Positions 40,062-48,417 of a DNA stretch of 64,000 nt are shown piece by piece. A model generated the notes under the pieces. The model was not told the DNA's origin, made no database searches, and saw only the letters and a list, made by a program, of their open reading frames with translations. A program made the translations under genes and the position numbers. This DNA comes from Erythrobacter sp. SDW2 (GTDB lineage: Bacteria; Pseudomonadota; Alphaproteobacteria; Sphingomonadales; Sphingomonadaceae): NCBI RefSeq assembly GCF_021431965.1, contig NZ_CP090370.1, forward strand, positions 682,001 through 746,000, given 5' to 3'. Position 1 is the first letter of the stretch, and every line of letters starts with the position of its first letter.

Positions 40062-40292
40062 CTGCTTGACACGAGCCCCGAACCGGTCAGCAATATCGCC
40101 GTCTCCAGCATGGAGGACGTTGCGACCATGGGGCTGCTGTGGCTCGAATATGAATATCCGCTTGCGGCGGGCGTGGTGGCGCTGGCGTTGCTGACGTTGG
40201 CCGTCGCGCTCTTGCTGTGGGCGCGAAAGATGATCAAGCGCCTGTTCTTCAGAGTGCCGAAGGTCGAGGGGGTGGGTCGGGGCTCACCGTAA
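40062..40292 (+). pseudogene. 5'-truncated DUF4126-family membrane protein remnant
   Basis: Read in frame from 40062 the sequence gives LLDTSPEPVSNIAVSSMEDV and on through a hydrophobic helix (PLAAGVVALALLTLAVALLL) and a basic end (RKMIKRLFFRV). The TSPEP-x-SN motif and the final helix match the C-terminus of DUF4126 proteins, which are normally near 190 residues. The N-terminal part is missing: the upstream codon is the stop of the lipoprotein gene. An ATG at 40110 could still give a 60-residue peptide, but a decayed gene is more likely. Confidence 0.55.
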
Positions 40293-40394
40293 TCCGGGTC
40301 TGCGTTCGGGATGCGGGAATGGGCCAACGACTACCCACGATTAGGGTGGATTTCGGAATGGCGGCTTTGTGATGATCTATGGTATTGGTCCAGC

Positions 40395-40931
40395 ATGACA
40401 ATTCGCTCCGCCCTTCTTTGCTCTTTTCTGTTCACTGTGACGGGTTGTGATCAATCTGCTGAGGTACGAAGGTTAGAACAGTCATCATCAACCTCCGAAG
40501 CGCGAAAGTTAGAACGGCCATCATCGACCTCCGAGGTCCGGAAGATCAAAGACCCATTCCCGAATGCATCCGAAGTTCGACTATTTGTTGAAGTTGATTA
40601 CCCGAAGGAGAGTGGTAACCCGATATTCAGCAAAGAGAATGGCGTGATTTTGAGTGATGCCGATCGCTTGCGATTCGAGGATGCATTGCGTTTTGTACCG
40701 ATGCCTGAAGCAATGGCCGCGTGCTTCGTTCCTCACCATTTTTTCCGCTACTTCGACGACAAGGGAAAGCAGGTTGGCGAGGTGGCCGTGTGCTTCTGCT
40801 GCGCAGGAACCTCTGCATCAGGCGGCGACAAGCTAAAGCCAGAGCCAGATGAAATCCTTGATGCCGATATGAAGGCTTTGGAAGCTCTAGTGCTAGACTT
40901 GGGTGAGTCCACACAAGTCCTTTGCGAATAA
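40395..40931 (+). CDS. Atypical small lipoprotein with internal repeats
   Basis: A 178-residue protein from ATG 40395 with signal peptide and lipobox-like FTVTGC (Cys about 18). Residues about 22-50 carry two and a half copies of a 12-residue repeat (VRRLEQSSSTSE, ARKLERPSSTSE, VRKIKDPF), visible at DNA level as direct repeats at about 40460-40545. The C-terminal domain holds VCFCCAGTSASGG, a clustered-cysteine motif. Base and codon use is clearly more AT-rich than in the neighbours (TTAGAA, TCATCA, GATTTTGAG), suggesting recent transfer. Function unknown. Confidence 0.7.
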   Translation: MTIRSALLCSFLFTVTGCDQSAEVRRLEQSSSTSEARKLERPSSTSEVRKIKDPFPNASEVRLFVEVDYPKESGNPIFSKENGVILSDADRLRFEDALRFVPMPEAMAACFVPHHFFRYFDDKGKQVGEVAVCFCCAGTSASGGDKLKPEPDEILDADMKALEALVLDLGESTQVLCE

Positions 40932-41040
40932 CAGCCGAACGACCGCCTCGGGGTAGTTTGCAGACAGTCGGGTTTCGTCTCCGAAATCCAGGAATCTGAG
41001 CGTCTGGATTGCGCCCTAAGCGCCGTAATCTGCCCGCCGA

Positions 41041-42294
41041 TCAAGCCGCAGTCTTCGCCGACCGGTGCTCCGCGATAAACTCCTCCACCACCGGCGCAAT
41101 CCGGTCTCGCCATTTGCTGCCGTTGAAGATGCCATAGTGCCCCGCCCCTTCGGCAAGGTAATAGCGCTTCTTCGCCTCGGGCAGGCTGGGCGTCAGCTTC
41201 AGCGCGGCTCTGGTCTGGCCGATGCCGGAGATATCGTCGCGCTCGCCCTCGATCGCCAGCAGCGCGGTGTCGATGATCGCGCTTAAGTCGACCGGCTCAC
41301 CCTTGTGCAGGAAGGTGCCGTTCGGGAGCGAATGCTTCTGGAAGACTTCCTCCACCGTCTGGAGGTAGAATTCCGCCGTCATATCGCAGACGCTGCGGTA
41401 TTCGTCGTAGAAGTCCTTGGTCGCCTGCGCGCTGGCATCGTCGCCGACGGTGAGATGCTTGAACATCTCGTAATGGCTCATCATGTGGCTGCCGAGGTTC
41501 ATGGACATGAAGCCGGCCAGCTGCAGGAAGCCGGGATAGACCTTCCGGCCGGAGCCCGGATAGTTCATCGGCACGGTCGCGATCACGCTCTGGCGGAACC
41601 AGGCGATGGGGCGCTCCATGGCGAGATCGTTGACCGAGGTCGGGCTCTCACGGGTGTCGATCGGGCCGCCCATCATGGTCAGCGTCGCGGGGCGGAACGG
41701 GTCGTGGCGCGCGTTCATCAGCGCTGTCGCGGCAAAGGCCGGGACCGAGGGCTGGCACACCGCCATCATATGCGCGCGGCCGCCGGTGGCATCGGGGCCG
41801 ATGAAGTCGAGGAATTCGACCAGGTAATCGATATAATCGTCGAGATCGAAGGTCCCGGCACTGGTCGGCACCATCCGGGCATCGGCCCAGTCGGTGATAT
41901 AGACTTCGCAGCTTTCGACCATCCGCTCGACCGTACCGCGCAGCAGCGTGGCATAGTGCCCGCTCATCGGCGCGACGATCAGCAACGAGGGGGCATCATC
42001 GGGCAGGCCGTCACGGCGGAAGCGGAGCAGATCGCCGAACGGCTTCTCCAGCACCCGCGCCTCGCGCACCACGAAAGGCGCGCCGTCCACTTCGACCATC
42101 TCGATGCCGAAGGCCGGCTTGCCGCGATCCTGCGAGGCATGGGCGAACACATCGAGCGCGCTGGCGACGACCGGGCCCATGCTGGTGTAGGACCAGGGAT
42201 TGACCGGATTGGTCAGCCATTCGGCGGAGATGGCTGCGAGTGCGCTGGCGCTGTGCAGCCACGAGCGCTGCAGTTCATAGGCGTGATAAAGCAA
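41041..42294 (-). CDS. phaZ: Intracellular polyhydroxyalkanoate depolymerase
   Basis: A 417-residue alpha/beta-hydrolase-type depolymerase that mobilises stored polyester granules. The family N-terminus MLYHAYELQRSWL is reached only with a TTG start at 42294, preceded by AGGGGA. The nucleophile region is MMAVCQPSVPAFAATALMNA (about 177-196), with cysteine in the elbow position as in intracellular PhaZ; catalytic Asp and His lie in VEGERDDISGIGQTRAAL and AEGAGHYGIFNGSKWRDRI. It is divergent from an ABC exporter; a perfect palindrome sits in the shared promoter region. Confidence 0.92.
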   Translation of the reverse strand: MLYHAYELQRSWLHSASALAAISAEWLTNPVNPWSYTSMGPVVASALDVFAHASQDRGKPAFGIEMVEVDGAPFVVREARVLEKPFGDLLRFRRDGLPDDAPSLLIVAPMSGHYATLLRGTVERMVESCEVYITDWADARMVPTSAGTFDLDDYIDYLVEFLDFIGPDATGGRAHMMAVCQPSVPAFAATALMNARHDPFRPATLTMMGGPIDTRESPTSVNDLAMERPIAWFRQSVIATVPMNYPGSGRKVYPGFLQLAGFMSMNLGSHMMSHYEMFKHLTVGDDASAQATKDFYDEYRSVCDMTAEFYLQTVEEVFQKHSLPNGTFLHKGEPVDLSAIIDTALLAIEGERDDISGIGQTRAALKLTPSLPEAKKRYYLAEGAGHYGIFNGSKWRDRIAPVVEEFIAEHRSAKTAA

Positions 42295-42378
42295 TGCGTG
42301 TCCCCTGCGAGAGGCTCTCCGGCCCCCTGAACGGGCTCTCCCGGCCCTCGTGGCCAGGAACTTGGACCCGAAATACCG

Positions 42379-42395
42379 ATTGTGCAATGCACAAT
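42379..42395. promoter_or_regulatory. 17-bp perfect palindrome, candidate regulator operator between phaZ and ABC exporter
   Basis: ATTGTGCA-A-TGCACAAT is a perfect palindrome in the 161-bp divergent promoter region, 85 bp upstream of phaZ and 61 bp upstream of the ABC gene. Its TGCA-n-TGCA core resembles sites reported for the polyester regulator PhaR in Proteobacteria; this is an inference by motif and neighbour. Confidence 0.5.
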
Positions 42396-42455
42396 TGCTG
42401 AATGAAACCGGTCGCAGTGGATTTTCGCTCCGCAAGCGACTAGGCGACAGGGCGA

Positions 42456-44303
42456 ATGTCCCAGACCGATCCCACACCCGAAGCACTGCCCGTCGTCACC
42501 CGCCTGTTCGAAGGCGAGCCCGAGGAAAACGCGACGCCCAAGCGCCGCTCGCTCGGCCCCTTGCGCATGATCTTCGCCGAAGCGGCGAAATACCCCGACA
42601 AGGTGGCGCTGGCCTTCCTCGCGCTGCTGGTCACGGCGGCGGCGACGCTGGCGATTCCGGCGGGTTTCAAGATGATTATCGATCGCGGCTTCGCCTCTGG
42701 CGGCGATCCGGCCGATATCGCCCGCTGGTTCCGCTACCTGCTGATGATCGTCGGTGTGCTGGCGCTGGGTACGGCGCTGCGGTTCTACTTCGTCAGCTGG
42801 ATCGGCGAGCGGGTGGTGGCCGATATCCGCCTGAAAGTGCACGCCAACCTGCTGCGGCAGGAACCGGGCTTCTACGAGGAGAACAGCCCCAAGGAAATCT
42901 CCAGCCGGATGACCAGCGATACTGCCATTATCGAGCAGGTGGTGGGCACGACGGTATCCGTCGCCCTGCGCAACATCCTGATGGCGATCGGCGGCGCGGC
43001 TTACCTGTTCTATCTCGCCCCTTCGCTGACGCTGGGGATGCTGCTGGTGATCCCGGCGGTGGTGATCCCGATCACCGTATTCGGGCGGCGGCTGCGCAAT
43101 GTCTCGCGCACCAGCCAGGACCGCGTGGCGGACGTCGGCGCGATGGTGACCGAAGTGCTCAGCGCCATGAAGATCGTCCAGAGCTTCAACCAGGAGGGGC
43201 GCGAGACCAGCCGCTTCGGCGAGGCGGTGGAGAGCATTTTCTCCGTCGCCAAGCGCCGCATCCTGATCCGCGCGGTGATGACCTCGATCATCATCCTGTT
43301 GATCTTCGGCTCGATCACCCTGCTGATGTGGCGCGGCGCAGTGGGGGTGAGCGAAGGCACGATCTCGGGCGGGACCATCGCCGCTTTCGTCATCACCGGC
43401 GGTCTGGTGGCGGGCGCGTTCGGCGCGTTGACCGAAGTCTATGGCGATCTGCTGCGCGGCGCGGGTGCGGCGAGCCGATTGAACGAACTGCTCACCGCGC
43501 AGCCGATGATTGCAGCCCCGGCGCGGGCGCAGTCGCTGCCCACACCTGCGCGCGGCAGCCTGTCGTTCCGCAATGTCACCTTCCGCTATCCCACCCGCCC
43601 CGATGCCCCGGCGCTGAAGGATTTCACGCTCGAGGTCGAACCGGGCGAGACCGTCGCCATCGTCGGCCCCTCGGGCGCGGGCAAATCGACCATCTTCCAG
43701 CTGGCCGAACGGTTCTACGACCCGCAGGCCGGGACGGTACGGATCGACGGCATCCCGCTGACCCAGGTCGATCCGGCCGAGGTCCGCCAGCGGATCGCGC
43801 TGGTGCCGCAGGACGGGGTGCTGTTCAGCGCCGATGCGCGCGACAATCTGCGCTACGGCAACTGGGACGCCAGTGACGAGCAGATCTGGGAGGCAGCCCG
43901 CGCCGCCAATGCCGAACGCTTCCTGCGGGACCTTCCCGATGGGCTCGACACCTTCCTGGGTGAAGACGGCACGCGGCTGTCGGGCGGGCAGCAGCAACGC
44001 ATCGCCATCGCCCGCGCGGTGCTGCGCGATGCGCCGATCCTGCTGCTCGACGAGGCAACCAGCGCGCTCGATGCCGAGAGCGAGCGGCTGGTGCAGGATG
44101 CGCTCGAGCACCTGATGCAGGGCCGCACCACGCTGGTCATCGCCCACCGCCTCGCCACCGTGCGCGCGGCCGACCGGATCGTGGTGATGGAGGACGGCCA
44201 GATCGTCGAGCAGGGCACCCATGCCCAGCTGAGCACGGCCGGGGGTCTCTACGCGCGCCTGGCCAAGCTGCAGTTCGACCATCCGCAGGCGGGGGCGGCC
44301 TGA
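42456..44303 (+). CDS. ABCB/MsbA-type ABC transporter, fused permease and ATPase
   Basis: A 615-residue half-transporter. The membrane domain (about 45-335) has six hydrophobic helices with the family loop RMTSDTAIIEQVVGTTVSVAL. The ATPase domain shows Walker A IVGPSGAGKSTIFQLAERFY (about 403-422), Q-loop LVPQDGVLFSADARDNLRYG, signature LSGGQQQRIAIARA (about 508-521), Walker B ILLLDEATSALD (about 528-539) and H-loop VIAHRL. It forms a homodimer that exports lipids, peptides or drugs; this subtype is common in alphaproteobacteria and its substrate is unknown. Confidence 0.93.
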   Translation: MSQTDPTPEALPVVTRLFEGEPEENATPKRRSLGPLRMIFAEAAKYPDKVALAFLALLVTAAATLAIPAGFKMIIDRGFASGGDPADIARWFRYLLMIVGVLALGTALRFYFVSWIGERVVADIRLKVHANLLRQEPGFYEENSPKEISSRMTSDTAIIEQVVGTTVSVALRNILMAIGGAAYLFYLAPSLTLGMLLVIPAVVIPITVFGRRLRNVSRTSQDRVADVGAMVTEVLSAMKIVQSFNQEGRETSRFGEAVESIFSVAKRRILIRAVMTSIIILLIFGSITLLMWRGAVGVSEGTISGGTIAAFVITGGLVAGAFGALTEVYGDLLRGAGAASRLNELLTAQPMIAAPARAQSLPTPARGSLSFRNVTFRYPTRPDAPALKDFTLEVEPGETVAIVGPSGAGKSTIFQLAERFYDPQAGTVRIDGIPLTQVDPAEVRQRIALVPQDGVLFSADARDNLRYGNWDASDEQIWEAARAANAERFLRDLPDGLDTFLGEDGTRLSGGQQQRIAIARAVLRDAPILLLDEATSALDAESERLVQDALEHLMQGRTTLVIAHRLATVRAADRIVVMEDGQIVEQGTHAQLSTAGGLYARLAKLQFDHPQAGAA

Positions 44304-44430
44304 TTCTAATCGACGGAGCGCAAGGGCGCGCCGACCAATGACAGCGCGGATTCCCCCGTCCGCGCTATGACCCTCGTGCTGCTCCCGGCAGGTCGCGCAG
44401 GGAGCCAACCGACCATAAGGGGGTCCGTCC

Positions 44431-46596
44431 ATGATCCGTACCGTTTTCGCCACAACCGCGAGCGCGCTGGCGCTGGCTCTCGCTGCCCCGGCGCTCGCCG
44501 CCGATAACGGCGATTCGATCGATCTACTGTTCGACGATGCCGCGCCGGAAGCTGCCCCGCAACCGGCCACGCCGACAATGAGCTTCGGCACGTGGGGCGT
44601 CGACACCTCGCTGTTGTCCGACACCATCAAGCCGGGCGACGACTTCTTCGGTTACGTCAACCAGGAATGGCTCGATGCGAACCCGCTGCCGGCCGAATAC
44701 AGCCGCTTCGGCGCCTTCAACCTGCTGCGCGAGAAATCGACCTCCGACATCAAGGCGCTGATCGACGGCATGGTCGAACACGAGGCGCATCTCTCCGCCA
44801 GCGACCGCCGGGTCGTCTCGGCCTACAAGGCCTATCTCGATACCGATGCGATCGAGGCCGCAGGGCTAGCCCCCGCGCAGCCCGCGCTAAACGAGATCGC
44901 CGAAGCGGCTTCGCTGGAGGACCTCGTCAAGGTATGGAGCGTGCCCGGCATGCCCGGCCCGGTCGGAGCCTTTGTCACGGTCGACCAGAAGGCACCCGAC
45001 ACCTACACCACCTATGTCGGCACCGGCGGGCTCGGCCTGCCCGACCGCGACTACTACCTCGACGAAACGGAGAAGGGGAAGGCGATCCAGCAGGGCTATC
45101 GCGGCTATCTCGCTTTCCTGCTGGGCGAGGCCGGCTATGCCGATCCGGCGGCCACCGCTGCGGCGGTCTATGCCTTCGAGGATAGCATCGCCCGCACCGT
45201 ATCGTGGGACCGCGCGGTCAGCCGCAACCGCGATCTGACCTACAATGCCGCGAACCCGGAAGAGCTGCTGGCGATGGCGGGCGACTTCCCGCTGGCGACG
45301 ATGCTCGCGGCCACCGGCTTCGACAAGGCGACCAAGTTCGTGGTGCCGCAGGTCCCGCCGACCGACGAGGAGGTCGCCGCGCTGGGCCTGACACCGGACG
45401 TGGTGGCCAAGATCGGCAAGGGAACGCCGGGCATGTTCGCGCTGCTCGCCGCGACTCCGCTCGACACGCTCAAGGCCTGGACCGCCGCGCGCTTCCTCTC
45501 CAGCAATGCCGATGTCCTTCCCAAGCGCTTCGACGATGCCAATTTCGCTTTCTTCGGCAAGGCGCTGCGGGGCCAACCCGAGCAGCGCCCGCGCTGGAAG
45601 CGCGCGACGGACGAGACCGAAGGGCTGCTCGGCGAAGTGCTCGGCAAGGCCTATGTCGAACGCTACTTCCCGCAGGAAAACAAGGCGGCAATGGACGAAC
45701 TGGTCGGCAATCTGCGGCTCGCCATGGCGCAGTCGATCGACGAGATCACCTGGATGGGCGATGCCACCAAGGTCGAGGCGCGGGCCAAGCTCGATGCCTT
45801 CGATCCCAAGATCGGCTACCGCGAGAACCTCGAGACCTATGAGGGGCTGGAGATCGGCAGCGATCCCATTGCCAACCGCATGGCCTCGGCCAAGTGGGAG
45901 TTCGAAGACAATATCTCGAAGCTCGGCCAGCCGATCGACCGCACCGAATGGGGCATGCTGCCGCAGACGGTGAACGCCTATTACAACGCGACCAAGAACG
46001 AGATCGTCTTCCCGGCCGGCATCCTGCAGCAGCCGTTCTTCGGCATCTCGGCCGATCCAGCGGTCAACTACGGCGCCATCGGCGGGGTCATCGGCCACGA
46101 GATGGGCCACGGCTTCGACGATCAGGGCTCCAAGTCCGACGGCACGGGCGAGCTGCGCAACTGGTGGACCGATGCCGACCGCGCCGAGTTCGACAAGCGC
46201 GGCAATGCGCTGGTCGAACAGTACAACGCCTTCTGCCCGCTCGACGACGGCACAACCTGCGTCAACGGCCGGCTGACCTTGGGCGAGAACATCGGTGACC
46301 TCGGCGGCCTCAGCCTCGCCTACCGCGCCTACAAGATCCACCTCGATGGCAAGGAAGACAAGGTGATCGACGGTCTGACCGGCGACCAGCGCTTCTTCAT
46401 CGCCTGGGCGCAGGTGTGGCGCAGCCAGCAGCGCGAGGACAATGCCCGCCAGCGGTTGCGGACCGACAGCCACAGCCCGGAGGAGTTCCGTACCAACGGC
46501 GTCGTGCGCAATCTCGACGAATGGTACGAAGCTTTCGCCATCACCGAGGACGATCCGATGTACATCCCGCCCGAACAGCGCGTGCGGATCTGGTAA
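44431..46596 (+). CDS. M13-family (neprilysin-like) zinc metallopeptidase
   Basis: A 721-residue secreted or periplasmic protease from ATG 44431, after AAGGGGGT. Signal peptide (ATTASALALALAAPALAAD) at residues 8-26. The N-terminal M13 domain starts with KPGDDFFGYVNQEWLD. The catalytic zinc site is VIGHEMGHGFDDQGSKSDGT (about 555-574) with the third ligand in LTLGENIGDLGGLSLAY (about 613-629), and the C-terminal RTNGVVRNLDEWYEAF and the final W are family hallmarks. It degrades peptides in the cell envelope. Confidence 0.95.
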   Translation: MIRTVFATTASALALALAAPALAADNGDSIDLLFDDAAPEAAPQPATPTMSFGTWGVDTSLLSDTIKPGDDFFGYVNQEWLDANPLPAEYSRFGAFNLLREKSTSDIKALIDGMVEHEAHLSASDRRVVSAYKAYLDTDAIEAAGLAPAQPALNEIAEAASLEDLVKVWSVPGMPGPVGAFVTVDQKAPDTYTTYVGTGGLGLPDRDYYLDETEKGKAIQQGYRGYLAFLLGEAGYADPAATAAAVYAFEDSIARTVSWDRAVSRNRDLTYNAANPEELLAMAGDFPLATMLAATGFDKATKFVVPQVPPTDEEVAALGLTPDVVAKIGKGTPGMFALLAATPLDTLKAWTAARFLSSNADVLPKRFDDANFAFFGKALRGQPEQRPRWKRATDETEGLLGEVLGKAYVERYFPQENKAAMDELVGNLRLAMAQSIDEITWMGDATKVEARAKLDAFDPKIGYRENLETYEGLEIGSDPIANRMASAKWEFEDNISKLGQPIDRTEWGMLPQTVNAYYNATKNEIVFPAGILQQPFFGISADPAVNYGAIGGVIGHEMGHGFDDQGSKSDGTGELRNWWTDADRAEFDKRGNALVEQYNAFCPLDDGTTCVNGRLTLGENIGDLGGLSLAYRAYKIHLDGKEDKVIDGLTGDQRFFIAWAQVWRSQQREDNARQRLRTDSHSPEEFRTNGVVRNLDEWYEAFAITEDDPMYIPPEQRVRIW

Positions 46597-46675
46597 GGTC
46601 AAACCGCCCGCAAAATCGGTACGGGGCCGCCAAGTTCCTTGACTTGGCGGCCCCCAGTCTTTTGAGCGGCATCCC

Positions 46676-47485
46676 ATGGACAACACCGTCACTGCGATCC
46701 TGCTCGGCATCCTCGAGGGCTTCACCGAGTTCCTGCCGATATCCTCGACCGGGCACCTGATCCTGGCGCAGGCCTTCTTCGGTTATGACCCGGAAGAATG
46801 GCGGCAGTTCAACATCGTCATCCAGCTCGGAGCGATCCTGGCGGTGGTGGTCAGCTACTGGTCGACCTTCTGGTCGATGGGCACGGGCCTGCTGCGACTG
46901 GAGGCAGAGGCAGTCCGCTTCGTCCGCAATATCCTGCTCGGCTTTGTGCCGGCGGCGGTGATCGGGCTGCTGGCCAAGGATGCGATCGATGTCATGCTCG
47001 GCAGCCCGATGGTGGTGGCGGTGGCCCTGGTGGTCGGCGGCATCGCGATCCTGGTGCTGGAGAAGATCATTCCCGCGCGGCCGGACAACGGCGTTGCCGC
47101 GCTGCCGTGGCAGACCGCGATGGCGATCGGGCTGGTGCAATGCCTTGCCATGATCCCGGGCACGAGCCGCTCGGGTGCGACCATCATGGGCGCGCTGGCG
47201 ATGGGCGTGGGCCGCAAGACCGCAGCGGAGTTCTCGTTCTTCCTCGCGGTGCCGACCATGCTGGGCGCGGCGACGGTGAAGATCCTCGACGAACCGGCGC
47301 TGCTGGCAGGCCAAGCGGCCATCGGCTGGGGCGAGATCGCGCTCGGCTTCGGGGCGGCTTTCGTCACCGCGCTGGTCGTGATCCGGGCCTTCGTCGCCTA
47401 TGTCAGCAAACGCGGCTTTGCGCCCTTCGCGTGGTACCGGATCGTCCTCGGGGCCTTTGCCATCTGGTGGTTCGCTGCTGGCTGA
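46676..47485 (+). CDS. uppP: Undecaprenyl-diphosphatase
   Basis: A 269-residue polytopic membrane enzyme that recycles undecaprenyl pyrophosphate for peptidoglycan and glycan synthesis. The catalytic regions are ILEGFTEFLPISSTGHLILA (about 11-30) and MIPGTSRSGATIMGALAMGV (about 158-177), the E/S/T-rich and R-containing loops of the BacA/UppP family. Length is normal. It follows the M13 peptidase by 79 bp. The product supports the glycan machinery elsewhere in the window. Confidence 0.96.
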   Translation: MDNTVTAILLGILEGFTEFLPISSTGHLILAQAFFGYDPEEWRQFNIVIQLGAILAVVVSYWSTFWSMGTGLLRLEAEAVRFVRNILLGFVPAAVIGLLAKDAIDVMLGSPMVVAVALVVGGIAILVLEKIIPARPDNGVAALPWQTAMAIGLVQCLAMIPGTSRSGATIMGALAMGVGRKTAAEFSFFLAVPTMLGAATVKILDEPALLAGQAAIGWGEIALGFGAAFVTALVVIRAFVAYVSKRGFAPFAWYRIVLGAFAIWWFAAG

Positions 47486-47573
47486 GAATGCCTTCAGGCA
47501 AGGGCGTAACCGGCGGAACCAATCGACCTTGAGTCACGTTGCAACAGGGAACCCCCTAATTGCAATAGCGGCC

Positions 47574-47828
47574 ATGACCTTACTCGTAATCCTCACCCTC
47601 GGAATGGCGCTGGGCTGGCTTGCCGCGATCCTGCTGCGTCACGATTCGTTCCGGCAAAGCTTCGCCGACATTGTGACCGGCGCACTCGGCTCGCTGGGTG
47701 GCTACCTGGTCGCGGGCGGACGCCCCGATTCGCACGCGATAGGATTCGAATTGCTGATGCTGGGGGCCCTCGGCGCGGGACTGTTGCTCGCCGCTGTCGC
47801 GTTTTTGCGCCGTCAAACCGCACGTTGA
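47574..47828 (+). CDS. Small two-to-three-helix membrane protein (GlsB/YeaQ-like)
   Basis: An 84-residue protein from ATG 47574. Hydrophobic segments are TLLVILTLGMALGWLAAILL, ALGSLGGYLVAGG and GFELLMLGALGAGLLLAAVA. The order of a first helix ending in G-W-L-A-x-x-L, a short charged loop and a G-x-x-G-x-x-L helix resembles transglycosylase-associated GlsB/YeaQ proteins, but the match is loose. No RBS of note. It may be in one transcript with uppP. Confidence 0.65.
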   Translation: MTLLVILTLGMALGWLAAILLRHDSFRQSFADIVTGALGSLGGYLVAGGRPDSHAIGFELLMLGALGAGLLLAAVAFLRRQTAR

Positions 47829-47910
47829 CACATTTCGGACATTTTTCGCTTCGCAAGCGGCAATCGCGTTGCTATTGGGGGCGTCCCAATCCAACTAGGG
47901 GAAGATTACC

Positions 47911-48147
47911 ATGAAGAAGTTTGCTCTGATTTCGGTCGCCGCTCTCGGCCTCGGCCTCGCTGCTTGCGCTGAAGAAGCTGCTGAAGCTCCGGCTGAAGAA
48001 GCACCGGCCATGGAAGAAGCCGCTCCGGCCATGGAAGAAGCCGCTCCGGCTGCTGAAGGCACCGAAGCTGCTCCGGCTGCTGAAGAAGCCGCTCCGGCTG
48101 AAGAAGCTGCTCCGGCCGCTGAAGAAGCTGCTCCGGCCGCCGAGTAA
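47911..48147 (+). CDS. Short Ala/Glu-repeat lipoprotein
   Basis: A 78-residue lipoprotein from ATG 47911 after AGGGGAAGA. Signal peptide with lipobox LAAC (Cys19), followed by 60 residues made almost wholly of Glu-Glu-Ala-Ala-Pro repeats. It is very acidic and probably extended. A strong terminator follows. Such envelope lipoproteins are common in Erythrobacteraceae genomes, and two more acidic small lipoproteins lie at 54715-55304. Function unknown. Confidence 0.8.
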   Translation: MKKFALISVAALGLGLAACAEEAAEAPAEEAPAMEEAAPAMEEAAPAAEGTEAAPAAEEAAPAEEAAPAAEEAAPAAE

Positions 48148-48188
48148 TCGGACCGAAGCTTTCGCTTCAAAGCAAAGCATTCAAAAGA

Positions 48189-48220
48189 CCGGTGAGGGAG
48201 CGATCCCTCGCCGGTTTTTT
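48189..48220 (+). terminator. Rho-independent terminator after the Ala/Glu lipoprotein
   Basis: CCGGTGAGGG (48189-48198) pairs with CCCTCGCCGG (48205-48214) with one G-U pair, a six-base loop and six T residues (48215-48220). It ends the transcript of the lipoprotein gene 42 bp after its stop. Confidence 0.92.
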
Positions 48221-48417
48221 GTTCTGTGGCCGCTGTGTTGCGCACCCGCCTCCGCGGGTTCGTCCTCGGTGCTGTTCCTTCCCCCGGTTCAAGTCCGGGG
48301 TCCGGGCACCTGAGGACGGCCTTGCAGGTGGCCGTCGGCCAGCTGCGTCTTTGACTTCGCTTCCGGCCTTGCGGGGCCTCCACCGGCCCCGTTTTCATCA
48401 CGTCTGGAAGAATTGTT

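Noticed and set aside
42213-44630. Long minus-strand open frame opposite the ABC exporter
   Set aside because: Antisense shadow of a clearly conserved gene; no motifs.
47825-47860. TTGACA before the Ala/Glu lipoprotein as a promoter
   Set aside because: The -35 word is perfect but no acceptable -10 follows at 15-19 bases, and it overlaps the stop of the preceding gene.
48281-48311. tRNA-like T-arm (CCCGG-TTCAAGT-CCGGG) after the lipoprotein terminator
   Set aside because: No matching anticodon arm, D-arm or acceptor partner upstream, and no CCA. Probably a chance hairpin or at most a fragment; the whole 48221-48417 gap holds no gene.
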